A stretch of DNA of 64,000 bases from assembly GCF_000262045.1 (NCBI RefSeq), contig NZ_AJVF01000041.1:124001-188000 (forward strand). The letters are read 5' to 3'. This DNA is from Bacillus siamensis KCTC 13613. Lineage in GTDB: Bacteria; Bacillota; Bacilli; Bacillales; Bacillaceae. The notes under the pieces were generated by a model. It worked only from the letters and a program-made list of their open reading frames with translations. It did no database searches and was not told the origin of the DNA. Positions 8,268-16,846 of this stretch are shown in pieces. Both the position numbers and the translations under genes were made by a program. Every line of letters begins with the position of its first letter. Position 1 is the stretch's first letter.

Positions 8268-9479
8268 ATGGCAGAACAGAAAAAAGTTGTATTGGCATAC
8301 TCAGGAGGTCTTGATACTTCTGTAGCGATAAAATGGCTGCAAGAACAGGGATACGATGTTATTGCATGCTGCTTAGACGTAGGGGAAGGAAAGGATTTGG
8401 CATTCGTTCAGCAAAAAGCGCTGGAAGTAGGCGCCGTAAATTCGTACGTGATTGATGCAAAAGAAGAATTCGCCCAAGAGTACGCGCTTATTTCTATGCA
8501 GGCTCATACAATGTATGAAGGCAAGTATCCGCTCGTATCTGCACTGTCCCGTCCGTTAATCGCGAAAAAACTCGTTGAAGTTGCAGAAAAGGAAAACGCA
8601 GTGGCCGTGGCGCACGGCTGTACAGGAAAAGGCAATGATCAGGTTCGTTTTGAAGTATCCATTAAATCATTAAACCCTGATCTGGAGGTCATCGCTCCGG
8701 TCCGTGAGTGGCAATGGTCGCGTGAAGAAGAAATTGAATACGCTGCAAGCCGCGGCATACCGATTCCGATCAATCTTGACAGCCCTTATTCCATCGACCA
8801 GAATCTGTGGGGCCGCGCCAATGAATGCGGTATATTAGAAGACCCGTGGGCGGCGCCGCCTGAAGGGGCATATGACTTGACAGCATCTCTTGAAAATACG
8901 CCGGACGTTCCTGAAATCATCGAAATCGCATTTGAAGCCGGTGTGCCGGTTTCAATCGACGGTGTATCCTACCCGCTTGCTGATTTAATTCTCAAGCTGA
9001 ACGAGACTGCCGGAAAACACGGCATCGGCCGGATTGACCATGTCGAAAACCGCCTGGTCGGCATTAAGTCCCGTGAAGTTTATGAATGCCCGGGCGCAAT
9101 GACTTTGATTACGGCTCACAAAGAGCTTGAGGATCTGACTTTAGTGAAAGAAGTGGCTCACTTCAAGCCGGCAATTGAACAAAAACTGTCTGAAATCATC
9201 TATAACGGTTTATGGTTCTCACCGTTAAAAGACGCGCTGCTTGCATTCCTGAAAGAAACCCAAAAGCACGTCACCGGCGTTGTGCGCGTCAAGCTGTTTA
9301 AAGGCCATGCCATTGTAGAAGGACGCAAGTCGGAATATTCTCTCTACGATGAAAAACTGGCGACATATACAAAAGACGATGCGTTTGACCATCATGCGGC
9401 AATCGGCTTTATCGAGCTTTGGGGACTGCCGACAAAAGTAAACAGCATTGTGAAAAAGAAGGAGCAGATTGAAGCATGA
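8268..9479 (+). CDS. argG: Argininosuccinate synthase
   Basis: Condenses citrulline and aspartate with ATP to argininosuccinate, the penultimate step of arginine synthesis. 403 aa. N-type ATP pyrophosphatase P-loop AYSGGLDTS (residues 9-17); the citrulline/aspartate-binding region includes [17 protein letters not shown] 8268 follows AAGGGGAG; earlier in-frame codons fall in the promoter and operator region. Its stop overlaps the argH start (ATGA), so translation is coupled. Regulated by arginine through two upstream ARG boxes. Confidence 0.98.
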   Translation: MAEQKKVVLAYSGGLDTSVAIKWLQEQGYDVIACCLDVGEGKDLAFVQQKALEVGAVNSYVIDAKEEFAQEYALISMQAHTMYEGKYPLVSALSRPLIAKKLVEVAEKENAVAVAHGCTGKGNDQVRFEVSIKSLNPDLEVIAPVREWQWSREEEIEYAASRGIPIPINLDSPYSIDQNLWGRANECGILEDPWAAPPEGAYDLTASLENTPDVPEIIEIAFEAGVPVSIDGVSYPLADLILKLNETAGKHGIGRIDHVENRLVGIKSREVYECPGAMTLITAHKELEDLTLVKEVAHFKPAIEQKLSEIIYNGLWFSPLKDALLAFLKETQKHVTGVVRVKLFKGHAIVEGRKSEYSLYDEKLATYTKDDAFDHHAAIGFIELWGLPTKVNSIVKKKEQIEA

Positions 9480-10852
9480 AGAAGCTTTGGGGAGGCCGTT
9501 TTCAAAAAACACCGGAAAAGTGGGTCGATGAGTTCGGCGCATCCATCACATTCGACCAAAACTTAGTCAAAGAGGATATTACAGGGTCTCTCGCTCATGC
9601 GGCAATGCTGAAAAAATGCGGCATTCTGACGGAGGAAGAAGAAGGCGCCATCCGTCAAGGACTGCAGACCCTCCTGCAAAAAGCAGAGGAAGGAACGCTT
9701 GAATTCTCTGTTGATTATGAAGATATTCATTTGAACATTGAAAAAATGCTGATTGAAGAAATCGGACCGCTCGGCGGAAAGCTCCATACAGGCAGAAGCC
9801 GGAACGACCAAGTGGCGACAGACATGCATCTATATTTGAAAGATCATGTCTCCCATATCATCGGGCTGATTGAACAGTTCCAAAAAGCGCTGATCGAAAA
9901 AGCAGAGGCCAATGTCGAGACCATTCTGCCGGGGTACACCCATTTGCAGCGGGCCCAGCCGATTTCTTTCGCCCACCATCTGCTCGCCTATTTTTGGATG
10001 CTTGAACGGGATAAAGAGCGTTTCCGTGACGCGCTGAAGCGGATTAACATATCGCCTCTCGGATGCGGGGCGCTTGCCGGAACGACGTTTCCGATAGACC
10101 GCAGCTATTCGGCGGAGCTGCTCGGTTTTGACTCCATTTATGAGAACAGTCTTGACGGGGTCAGCGACAGAGATTTTATTCTCGAGTTTTTAAGCAGCAG
10201 CAGTATGCTGATGATGCACCTTTCACGCTTCTCGGAAGAAATCATTCTATGGTGCTCGCAGGAATTCAGATTCATTGAATTGGATGATACGTACGCAACG
10301 GGAAGCAGCATGATGCCGCAGAAGAAAAACCCGGACATGGCGGAGCTGATCCGCGGAAAAACCGGACGCGTATACGGTGATATGATGGGGCTTTTCACGA
10401 TTATGAAAGGGCTCCCGCTCGCATACAACAAAGACCTTCAGGAAGATAAAGAAGGTATGTTTGACACGGTGAAAACCGTTGAAGGAAGCCTTCAGATTTT
10501 TACGGGCATGATTGAAACAATGACCGTAAACAAAGACATCATGAAACAGGCGACAAAACAAGATTTTTCAAACGCGACGGAACTTGCCGATTATTTAGCC
10601 AAAAAAGGCATGCCGTTCAGAGAAGCGCACGAAGTGGTCGGCAAGCTTGTGTACAGCTGCATTGAAAAAGGAATCTATTTAAGTGATATGGCATTTGAAG
10701 AATTCCTTCAAGCCAGCAGTCTCTTTGAAGAAGATATTTATACCGTGCTTGATCCGCACCATGCGGTTGAAAAAAGAATGAGCGCCGGCGGAACGGGCTT
10801 TCAGCAGGTAAAACAGGCGCTCATAAAAGCAAAAGCCTGCGCCGGCGTTTAA
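9476..10852 (+). CDS. argH: Argininosuccinate lyase
   Basis: Splits argininosuccinate into arginine and fumarate. 458 aa, fumarase/aspartase superfamily. The superfamily signature [12 protein letters not shown] is present, with the catalytic serine at about residue 277-278. [12 protein letters not shown] and HTHLQRAQP-like (YTHLQRAQP) segments form the other two conserved active-site regions. The ATG overlaps the argG stop by four bases, so it is the second gene of the argGH operon. Confidence 0.98.
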   Translation: MKKLWGGRFQKTPEKWVDEFGASITFDQNLVKEDITGSLAHAAMLKKCGILTEEEEGAIRQGLQTLLQKAEEGTLEFSVDYEDIHLNIEKMLIEEIGPLGGKLHTGRSRNDQVATDMHLYLKDHVSHIIGLIEQFQKALIEKAEANVETILPGYTHLQRAQPISFAHHLLAYFWMLERDKERFRDALKRINISPLGCGALAGTTFPIDRSYSAELLGFDSIYENSLDGVSDRDFILEFLSSSSMLMMHLSRFSEEIILWCSQEFRFIELDDTYATGSSMMPQKKNPDMAELIRGKTGRVYGDMMGLFTIMKGLPLAYNKDLQEDKEGMFDTVKTVEGSLQIFTGMIETMTVNKDIMKQATKQDFSNATELADYLAKKGMPFREAHEVVGKLVYSCIEKGIYLSDMAFEEFLQASSLFEEDIYTVLDPHHAVEKRMSAGGTGFQQVKQALIKAKACAGV

Positions 10853-10902
10853 TTTGCTAAAATTTCCTTCATATTTTCCCGTCATATCAGACACGCTACA
10901 TC

Positions 10903-10908
10903 TATAAT
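10903..10908 (+). promoter_or_regulatory. -10 element upstream of ytzD
   Basis: TATAAT 18 bp before the ytzD ATG. I see no good -35 at 16-18 bp, so the promoter class is open. Confidence 0.4.
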
Positions 10909-10925
10909 GATGGGAGGTAGAAGGA

Positions 10926-11054
10926 ATGCGCAAAGAACAAGACCGTTACATCTATGATGAAAAAGAAAGTGAAGAAACGGCCCGGCTCATCTCAGAGGCA
11001 TACCAAAGCGGTTATGTCGGTCTGGAGGAAGCCTCAGCCCCTTCAGAAAATTAA
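10926..11054 (+). CDS. ytzD: YtzD, small conserved protein (42 aa)
   Basis: A 42-codon frame starting MRKEQDRYIYDEKE and ending in a TAA at 11052-11054. It is preceded by GGGAGG and a TATAAT box and followed at once by a terminator hairpin, so it has all the marks of a real gene although it is short. It is highly charged, predicted soluble, with no membrane segment or known motif; function unknown. The name follows the position between argH and ytkK in B. subtilis. Confidence 0.75.
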   Translation: MRKEQDRYIYDEKESEETARLISEAYQSGYVGLEEASAPSEN

Positions 11055-11078
11055 GCTGTCTGTAAAGACGGCTTTTTT
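11054..11078 (+). terminator. Terminator after ytzD
   Basis: Stem AGCTGTCT / AGACGGCT with loop GTAA, followed by T6. Confidence 0.8.
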
Positions 11079-11189
11079 CGTGCGGATGAAGTGCAAAAAA
11101 GTGATATTGCCGCTTGTTTATAGTAAAGTAGAGGGAGAAACGACTTTATTTTATTGAAGCGGCAACGTTGCTTGGGGAGGGTATTCAAT

Positions 11190-11957
11190 GTGCGACATGC
11201 TCTAATCACTGCCGGAACGAAGGGATTGGGCCGAAAAGTGACTGAAATGCTGCTGGAAAAAGGTTTTTCGGTCACAGTGAATTACAGACAGGACGAAGAA
11301 GCCGTCGCTTGTCTGAAGGCTGATTATCCCCGGTGCCATGACAGATTGCAATTCGTTAAGGGCGATGTAACCCGAAAAGAAGATCTCATGCGGATCGCCG
11401 ATGCAGCCCTTCAGCGGTTTGGAAGAATTGACATACTGATTAACAACGCCGGGCCGTACATATTTGAGCGCAAAAAGCTTGCCGATTACTCCGATGACGA
11501 ATGGTATGGCATGCTTGAAGGGAATTTAAGCGCCGTTTTCCATCTGTTTAAAGCGGTTATCCCGGTAATGAGACAGCAGCGCTTCGGCAGGATTATTACA
11601 TACGGCTTCCAAGGCGCAGATCATGCCCCCGGCTGGCTTCACCGTTCCGCTTTCGGGGCGGCTAAAGTCGGATTGGCTTCGTTAACGAAAACCATTGCAA
11701 TTGAAGAAGCCGAATCAGGCATTACGGCCAACATGGTCTGCCCGGGTGATATTGTAGGAGATATGAAAGAAGCGTCTATAGAAGAAGCAAGACGGAAAAT
11801 CGGGAAAGAAAACACGCCGATCGGGAGGTCCGGAACCGGAGAAGACATTGCAAGAATCATCGCCTTCTTATGTGAAGAGGATTCCGATCTTGTCACTGGA
11901 ACGGTCATAGAAGCAACAGGCGGGCTGAATGTGATTAACAGGCATCAATCCCTGTAA
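11190..11957 (+). CDS. ytkK: YtkK, SDR-family protein lacking the canonical Ser-Tyr pair
   Basis: 255 aa with a Rossmann short-chain dehydrogenase fold. The nucleotide-binding glycine motif is TAGTKGLG (residues 7-14) and NNAG is at 85-88. The active-site YxxxK reads FGAAK, i.e. Phe155-Lys159, and the catalytic Ser expected 13 residues earlier is Gly142. It therefore probably does not act as a standard NAD(P)-dependent oxidoreductase. The GTG start at 11190 has GGGGAGGG at 8 nt. My memory of B. subtilis YtkK is that the same Phe is present, so this is not a sequencing error. Substrate unknown. Confidence 0.8.
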   Translation: MRHALITAGTKGLGRKVTEMLLEKGFSVTVNYRQDEEAVACLKADYPRCHDRLQFVKGDVTRKEDLMRIADAALQRFGRIDILINNAGPYIFERKKLADYSDDEWYGMLEGNLSAVFHLFKAVIPVMRQQRFGRIITYGFQGADHAPGWLHRSAFGAAKVGLASLTKTIAIEEAESGITANMVCPGDIVGDMKEASIEEARRKIGKENTPIGRSGTGEDIARIIAFLCEEDSDLVTGTVIEATGGLNVINRHQSL

Positions 11958-12017
11958 GTTTTTTCGTTTGTCAAAAAGGGAACTTGATAAATATTAATTT
12001 TTTATGAGGTGAAAACG

Positions 12018-12704
12018 ATGAAAGTGACTTATCACGGACATTCTGTTATTCAAGTGGAAACGAAAACCCATAACATTATTTTCGATCCGTTCCTAACCGG
12101 AAACAGTCTGACCAATCTGAAGCCGGAAGAAGTGAAAGCGGACGTCATTCTGCTTACTCACGGACACAATGACCATGTCGGAGATACAGAGCAGATCGCC
12201 AAACAAAACGACGCACTCGTTATTGCGCCGAACGAGCTGGCCGTTTATCTCGGCTTTAAAGGGTTAAACGTCCACCCGATGCATATCGGCGGGGCGCGCC
12301 AATTTGATTTCGGCAAAGTGAAACTGACACAGGCGTTCCACGGATCGGCGGTCACTGATGAAGAAAACAAAACCATCACATACACGGGGATGCCGGCCGG
12401 GATTTTATTAACGATTGACGGCAAAACGATTTTCCACGCCGGCGACACGGCGCTGTTCTCAGATATGAAACTGATCGGGGAACTGAATCACATTGACCTG
12501 GCGTTTCTGCCGATCGGTGATAACTTCACCATGGGGCCTGAAGATGCAAAACTCGCGGCTGAATGGCTGAGAGCGAAACAGGTCGTTCCCGTTCATTACA
12601 ATACATTCCCTGTCATTGAACAGGACCCTGACGCTTTCGCTGAAAGTCTGCCCGGAGGCGTCGGTAAAGTCATGGCGGTCGGCGAGACCATTGAGCTTGC
12701 CTGA
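12018..12704 (+). CDS. ytkL: YtkL, UPF0173 metal-dependent hydrolase
   Basis: 228 aa with a compact metallo-beta-lactamase fold. The zinc-binding signature HGHNDHVGD (about residues 51-59) is intact, with further ligands at [10 protein letters not shown] (about 140) and the late His in [12 protein letters not shown]0173 members are small metal-dependent hydrolases with unassigned substrates; UlaG-like lactonases are the nearest relatives. AGGTG precedes ATG 12018. Single gene ending at a strong terminator. Confidence 0.9.
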   Translation: MKVTYHGHSVIQVETKTHNIIFDPFLTGNSLTNLKPEEVKADVILLTHGHNDHVGDTEQIAKQNDALVIAPNELAVYLGFKGLNVHPMHIGGARQFDFGKVKLTQAFHGSAVTDEENKTITYTGMPAGILLTIDGKTIFHAGDTALFSDMKLIGELNHIDLAFLPIGDNFTMGPEDAKLAAEWLRAKQVVPVHYNTFPVIEQDPDAFAESLPGGVGKVMAVGETIELA

Positions 12705-12714
12705 CATATGTGTC

Positions 12715-12752
12715 AAAGACCTTCTGAACCAAACGTTCAGAAGGTCTTTTTG
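12715..12752 (+). terminator. Terminator after ytkL
   Basis: Perfect 15-bp stem AAAGACCTTCTGAAC / GTTCAGAAGGTCTTT with a 5-nt loop and T run. Confidence 0.95.
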
Positions 12753-12842
12753 TGATGACGCCTTTTTTCGGGCGTCTCATTGCGAATGAATCCCCCGTGC
12801 CCTTATAATAAAAGCAGAAGACTGTCCTTAGAGGTGAAACGT

Positions 12843-14159
12843 TTGGCAACAAAGCATGAACAAATCCTATCGTACATAGATTCGCTTCCTGTCGGTGAAA
12901 AAATTTCGGTCAGAAGAATTGCGAAAGAAATGAAAGTCAGTGAGGGAACGGCTTACAGAGCCATTAAGGAAGCCGAAAATAAAGGGTTCGTTTCCACTAT
13001 TGAACGTGTGGGGACCATCCGGATTGAACAGAAGAAAAAGGAAAATATTGAAAAGCTGACATATGCCGAGGTTGTCAATGTGATAGATGGCCAGGTGCTC
13101 GGCGGAAAAGCCGGTCTGCATAAAACGCTGAATAAGTTTGTGATCGGCGCGATGGAGCTTGACGCGATGATGCGTTATACGGCGGCTGGGAACCTGTTAA
13201 TCGTCGGAAACAGAATCAATGCCCACCGCCAGGCGCTTGAAGCGGGCGCGGCTGTTTTGGTAACCGGAGGATTTAATACCGACGACAGCATTATCGAGCT
13301 GGCCGATATGCTTGAGCTTCCGATTCTCTCCACAAGCTATGATACCTTTACGGTAGCCGCGATGATCAACCGGGCGATCTATGATCAGCTCATAAAAAAA
13401 GAGATTGTGCTCGTGGAGGACATTTTGACTCCCGCCGATCGGACAGTGACCCTGTCTCCTAAAGATAAGCTGGAGAAATGGTACGAAAAAAACGATGAAA
13501 CCGGACACGGCCGCTTTCCGGTTATCGACCGGCAGATGAAAATCCACGGGATTCTCACACCGAAAGATATCGCTGGACATGACCGGTCAGTCCCGATTGA
13601 AAAAGTAATGACCAAAAACCCTGTCACGGTCATCGGGAAAACGTCTGTCGCCTCAGCGGCTCAAATGATGGTTTGGGAAGGAATCGAAGTGCTCCCGGTG
13701 ACAGACGGGAACCACAGACTGATCGGCATGATCAGCCGTCAGGACGTCTTAAAAGCGCTGCAAATGATTCAAAAGCAGCCTCAGGTCGGGGAAAAGCTGG
13801 ATGATATCGTTTCAAGGGGATTTAAAGAAGAGGAAGATGACAAAACGCCGGCCGTCTATCAATATGAAGTCACGCCGCAGATGACCAATCAGCTCGGGAC
13901 GATTTCTTACGGGGTGTTTACGACGATTTTAACTCAGGCCGCCAGCCGATTTTTACGGTCCCGCAAACGCGGCGAGCTGGTCATTGAAAGCATTACGATT
14001 TTCTTCTTAAAGCCCGTTCAGATGGAATCGGTCATTGAAGTGAAGCCGCGCATTTTAGAAGCGGGCCGGAAATTCGGGAAAATGGAAGTGGAAGTGTCAA
14101 GCCAAAGCGGCATCGTTTCAAAAGCGATGCTCATGGTGCAGCTGATGGAGAGAAGTTAA
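12843..14159 (+). CDS. ytoI: YtoI, HTH-DRTGG-CBS-hotdog multidomain regulator
   Basis: 438 aa with four modules in order. Residues ~1-60 form a winged-helix DNA-binding segment (VRRIAKEMKVSEGTAYRAIKEAE). Residues ~75-180 form a DRTGG-type domain. Residues ~190-305 are a pair of CBS domains (HGRFPVIDRQMKIHGILTPKD and VLPVTDGNHRLIGMISRQD). Residues ~330-438 are a hotdog thioesterase-like domain (YGVFTTILTQAASRFLRSRKRGELV). The fusion suggests a transcription regulator sensing an adenine nucleotide and perhaps an acyl-CoA. Its targets are unknown. The TTG start at 12843 follows GAGGTG at 7 nt. Confidence 0.85.
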   Translation: MATKHEQILSYIDSLPVGEKISVRRIAKEMKVSEGTAYRAIKEAENKGFVSTIERVGTIRIEQKKKENIEKLTYAEVVNVIDGQVLGGKAGLHKTLNKFVIGAMELDAMMRYTAAGNLLIVGNRINAHRQALEAGAAVLVTGGFNTDDSIIELADMLELPILSTSYDTFTVAAMINRAIYDQLIKKEIVLVEDILTPADRTVTLSPKDKLEKWYEKNDETGHGRFPVIDRQMKIHGILTPKDIAGHDRSVPIEKVMTKNPVTVIGKTSVASAAQMMVWEGIEVLPVTDGNHRLIGMISRQDVLKALQMIQKQPQVGEKLDDIVSRGFKEEEDDKTPAVYQYEVTPQMTNQLGTISYGVFTTILTQAASRFLRSRKRGELVIESITIFFLKPVQMESVIEVKPRILEAGRKFGKMEVEVSSQSGIVSKAMLMVQLMERS

Positions 14160-14187
14160 GGGACGCATCTCGGTCCCTTGACATTCA

Positions 14188-14490
14188 TTATGCGTGGTCT
14201 CTCTCCGCTTCTTTTGCATGGATGGGTTCATAATGCTTATAGGCTTTATACCCGGCCCATGCGCTGCCTGCTCCGATTAAAATGAAGACGCCGCCGATGA
14301 CGAGGGTCAGGACGGAGTGAAACAGAATCATTTGGTTTACTCCATACAAAAGCACCAGCGCGCCTAACGCCATACTTGATTTAGCCGAAAAACATTCCTT
14401 CTCCAGCGCCCGTTTCGTCTGGATGCCTTTTACTTTGTAATACACGTAAAAGCAGGCAGAAAGCCCGATGAGAAAAACAAAAACCAGCAT
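14188..14490 (-). CDS. ytpI: YtpI, small membrane protein
   Basis: 100 aa with three predicted transmembrane helices (about 1-16, 40-58, 60-82) and a short charged C-terminus. Strong GGAGG upstream of the ATG at 14490. It converges with ytoI over a short AAGGGAC/GTCCCTT hairpin at 14158-14179. Conserved in Bacillus (YtpI-like family) with no known function. Confidence 0.85.
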   Translation of the reverse strand: MLVFVFLIGLSACFYVYYKVKGIQTKRALEKECFSAKSSMALGALVLLYGVNQMILFHSVLTLVIGGVFILIGAGSAWAGYKAYKHYEPIHAKEAERDHA

Positions 14491-14605
14491 AAATGAAATC
14501 CTCCATTATATGAGTTTGCAAAACCGTTTATACCGTTGCTGAAAGATTTTCCTTTTCCATGGATAAAGAGTATGATTAAATGAATAAAAACAAAAGGAGA
14601 AAACG

Positions 14606-15547
14606 ATGAAATCCGAATTGATCAGAACCATATCATTATATGACACCATTATCTTACATAGACATGTGAGGCCTGACCCGGACGCTTACGGATCACAGTG
14701 CGGCCTTACGGAAATCCTGCGGGAAACGTATCCCGAAAAAAATATTTTTGCCGTCGGACAGCCTGAGCCGTCCCTGTCTTTCTTATATTCCCTCGATGAG
14801 GTGGGTGACGAAACCTACAAAGATGCTCTTGTCATCGTGTGCGACACCGCAAACCAAGCACGGATCGACGATCAGCGCTACCATTCCGGCGCAAAGCTCA
14901 TGAAAATAGACCACCATCCAAATGAAGATCCGTATGGCGATCTGTTATGGGTCGATACGAATGCAAGCTCCGTAAGCGAAATGATCTATGAGCTGTACCT
15001 GGAAGGAAAGCAGCACGGCTGGAAGCTGAATACGAAAGCAGCTGAGCTGATCTACGCGGGTATCGTCGGTGATACGGGACGCTTCTTATTCCCGAACACC
15101 ACAAAAAAGACATTAAAATACGCGGGAGAGCTCATTGAGTTCCCATTTTCATCGTCAGAGCTGTTTAATCAATTGTATGAAACGAAATTAAATGTGGTGA
15201 AGCTGAATGGCTTTATTTATCAAAATGTGTCATTGTCTGAAAACGGCGTCGCTTCCGTTTTCATTAAAAAAGACATTTTGGAGACATATGGAACCACCGC
15301 TTCTGAAGCGTCGCAGCTCGTCGGAACACTCGGAAATATTTCCGGTATTCGCGCTTGGGTGTTTTTCGTAGAAGAAGACGACCAAATCAGAGTCCGGTTC
15401 CGTTCAAAAGGCCCGGTCATCAACGGAATTGCCCGGAAATACAATGGCGGCGGACATCCGCTTGCAGCCGGCGCATCCATCTTCAGCTGGGATGAAACCG
15501 GTCCGATTCTTGCTGATCTTGAAGAGATATGTAACGAACACAAGTAG
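14606..15547 (+). CDS. nrnA: NrnA, oligoribonuclease / pAp phosphatase
   Basis: 313 aa DHH-DHHA1 phosphoesterase that degrades 2-5-nt RNAs and dephosphorylates 3'-phosphoadenosine 5'-phosphate. Metal-binding motifs are seen in order: HVRPDPDAYGS (motif I), VCDTAN (motif II), KIDHHP (motif III, the DHH), and GDTGRFLF (motif IV). The C-terminal DHHA1 has the GGGHPLAAGA loop for substrate. AAAGGAG precedes ATG 14606. It replaces Orn, which Bacillus lacks. Confidence 0.96.
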   Translation: MKSELIRTISLYDTIILHRHVRPDPDAYGSQCGLTEILRETYPEKNIFAVGQPEPSLSFLYSLDEVGDETYKDALVIVCDTANQARIDDQRYHSGAKLMKIDHHPNEDPYGDLLWVDTNASSVSEMIYELYLEGKQHGWKLNTKAAELIYAGIVGDTGRFLFPNTTKKTLKYAGELIEFPFSSSELFNQLYETKLNVVKLNGFIYQNVSLSENGVASVFIKKDILETYGTTASEASQLVGTLGNISGIRAWVFFVEEDDQIRVRFRSKGPVINGIARKYNGGGHPLAAGASIFSWDETGPILADLEEICNEHK

Positions 15548-15564
15548 AGGGGAGACCCTCTTTC
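15546..15564. terminator. Short convergent terminator nrnA/ytzJ
   Basis: AGAGGG-GAGA-CCCTCT hairpin followed by TTCTT, starting within the nrnA stop codon and ending right at the ytzJ stop. Confidence 0.6.
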
Positions 15565-15756
15565 TTAGTGTTCATCTGTCACGGGGATGAACCAGCAGCC
15601 GAATTCAGTCAGGTCTTCGTAGACGCGGAGATTACAGATTTGGAGTTCTTTTTTTATGAGGGAAGCGAGTGTGTCTGTTTCTGCATATGCGGAATAGCCT
15701 TTTCTGATTCGGTCTGCATGATCTTTTGCCAGGCGGCGTTCACTAAAAACCTCCAT
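15565..15756 (-). CDS. ytzJ: YtzJ, small conserved protein (63 aa)
   Basis: 63 codons starting MEVFSERRLAKDHADRI with GGGAGG upstream on the minus strand. The content looks soluble; a single Cys and a final WFIPVTDEH segment are notable. Function unknown. The ribosome-binding site, fit between nrnA and ytrI, and matching small gene in B. subtilis support it. Confidence 0.75.
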   Translation of the reverse strand: MEVFSERRLAKDHADRIRKGYSAYAETDTLASLIKKELQICNLRVYEDLTEFGCWFIPVTDEH

Positions 15757-15861
15757 TTTCCCTTCCTCCCTTCAGAATCATTGAAAATGTCTCATTTACA
15801 GTTTATAAAAAAGCGGAGAAAAAAGCGACAGATCTATGGAAATTTTTTAAAAATGACATAA

Positions 15862-16365
15862 TTACGTCGCAAAAGAAATATGAATTTCGACAGACAATCT
15901 CGTATAAATCGTCAGTTCCTTTACTTGAGCTTTATATTCCTTTTCATTTATGGTGTACACCTTGTTTTCAATCGTCCGTTTTAAAAGCTCCTTTGTTTTA
16001 TACACGCTCTCAATATCCTTTGTGATGACTTCAGAAATATCATCTTTCACCTGTTCTTCAAATTTCATCTTATCAGGCTGGGCGATTCTGTATTTTTCCC
16101 CATTGATCAGCTTCACATCAACACTTTGGATAAGCAGTCTTTGTTTATTATCCTCATTTAATTTATGAAGATCTTTCTGATAGATGGAGATCTGGTTTTT
16201 CAAATCCCGTGCGTGCTCCCGCTGTTTTTCAATTAACGTCACCTGTTCTTCCTGAAACGTTCCGTATGTAAACAGAAAGAACAGCCAGCTGACGATTGCT
16301 CCGCACATCATTCCCGCAAAAAAACGCTGCCATCCCGGTTTTTTATAATACTCGGGAATTCTCAT
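15862..16365 (-). CDS. ytrI: YtrI, sporulation membrane protein
   Basis: 167 aa: a short basic N-terminus, one transmembrane helix (about residues 17-36), then a coiled-coil region (about 40-75) and a C-terminal mixed domain. Second gene of the ytrH-ytrI operon; its ATG lies at the overlap with the ytrH stop. In B. subtilis both are made in the mother cell under sigma-E and are needed for full spore formation; the mechanism is unknown. The start was set at MRIPEYYKKPGW, which has AGGAG about 9 nt upstream. Confidence 0.88.
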   Translation of the reverse strand: MRIPEYYKKPGWQRFFAGMMCGAIVSWLFFLFTYGTFQEEQVTLIEKQREHARDLKNQISIYQKDLHKLNEDNKQRLLIQSVDVKLINGEKYRIAQPDKMKFEEQVKDDISEVITKDIESVYKTKELLKRTIENKVYTINEKEYKAQVKELTIYTRLSVEIHISFAT

Positions 16366-16703
16366 GAAGGCATATTCTCCTGAGCCAGCCATGACACAAT
16401 CAGCCAGCCGGTCTGCGCGCCGCCCATCGCTGAAATAATTAATAGAAGCTGTTTGAAGATGTCGCGCGTGTTGCCTTCAAACAGCCCCCGCTCAAAACTG
16501 TATACGGCGTCAAATGTTCCTCCGATAGCCGCGACAAGCGCCCAGATCTTCAGCCTGTTCGCCAATTTTGTAATCGCCGTAAGCGGAGGCTCGCCTGATA
16601 AATAAGCTCCGACGCCGCCGATGAGCGCTCCGCCGAGCAAAACGCCGAGGGCAATAAAATAACTGCTGATAAAATTCGCCATAAAACCGGCTTCCTGATC
16701 CAT
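16362..16703 (-). CDS. ytrH: YtrH, sporulation membrane protein
   Basis: 113 aa with three hydrophobic helices (about 9-32, 48-62, 86-106) and Gly-rich GVLLGGALIGGVGAYL. First gene of the sigma-E ytrHI operon. GAGGTGG lies ahead of the ATG at 16703. It is divergent from dnaE. A sigma-E promoter is expected between them; I could not identify it with confidence. Confidence 0.88.
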   Translation of the reverse strand: MDQEAGFMANFISSYFIALGVLLGGALIGGVGAYLSGEPPLTAITKLANRLKIWALVAAIGGTFDAVYSFERGLFEGNTRDIFKQLLLIISAMGGAQTGWLIVSWLAQENMPS

Positions 16704-16769
16704 ATATACACCACCTCACTTTTCTATCATATTGAGCGAAGCGGACAAGTATGATGATGAGTCAAAAAA

Positions 16770-16804
16770 GAACATTTGTTTCTTAAGAAAACCCGTCTTA
16801 TAAT
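16770..16804 (+). promoter_or_regulatory. dnaE promoter with overlapping LexA-like box
   Basis: -35 TTGTTT (16776-16781), 17-bp spacer, perfect -10 TATAAT (16799-16804). GAAC-ATTT-GTTT (16770-16781) matches the core of the Bacillus LexA/DinR box (CGAAC-N4-GTTCG) and covers the -35, consistent with SOS repression of dnaE. Confidence 0.7.
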
Positions 16805-16846
16805 GTAGAAAGGCAAAATGAACGTATACGGAAAGGAGTGGCGGCA

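Noticed and set aside
10881-10908. Sigma-E promoter ahead of ytzD (GTCATATC plus CATCTATA)
   Set aside because: Spacing is only 10 bp and the -10 matches 5/8; more likely a TATAAT-type promoter with weak -35.
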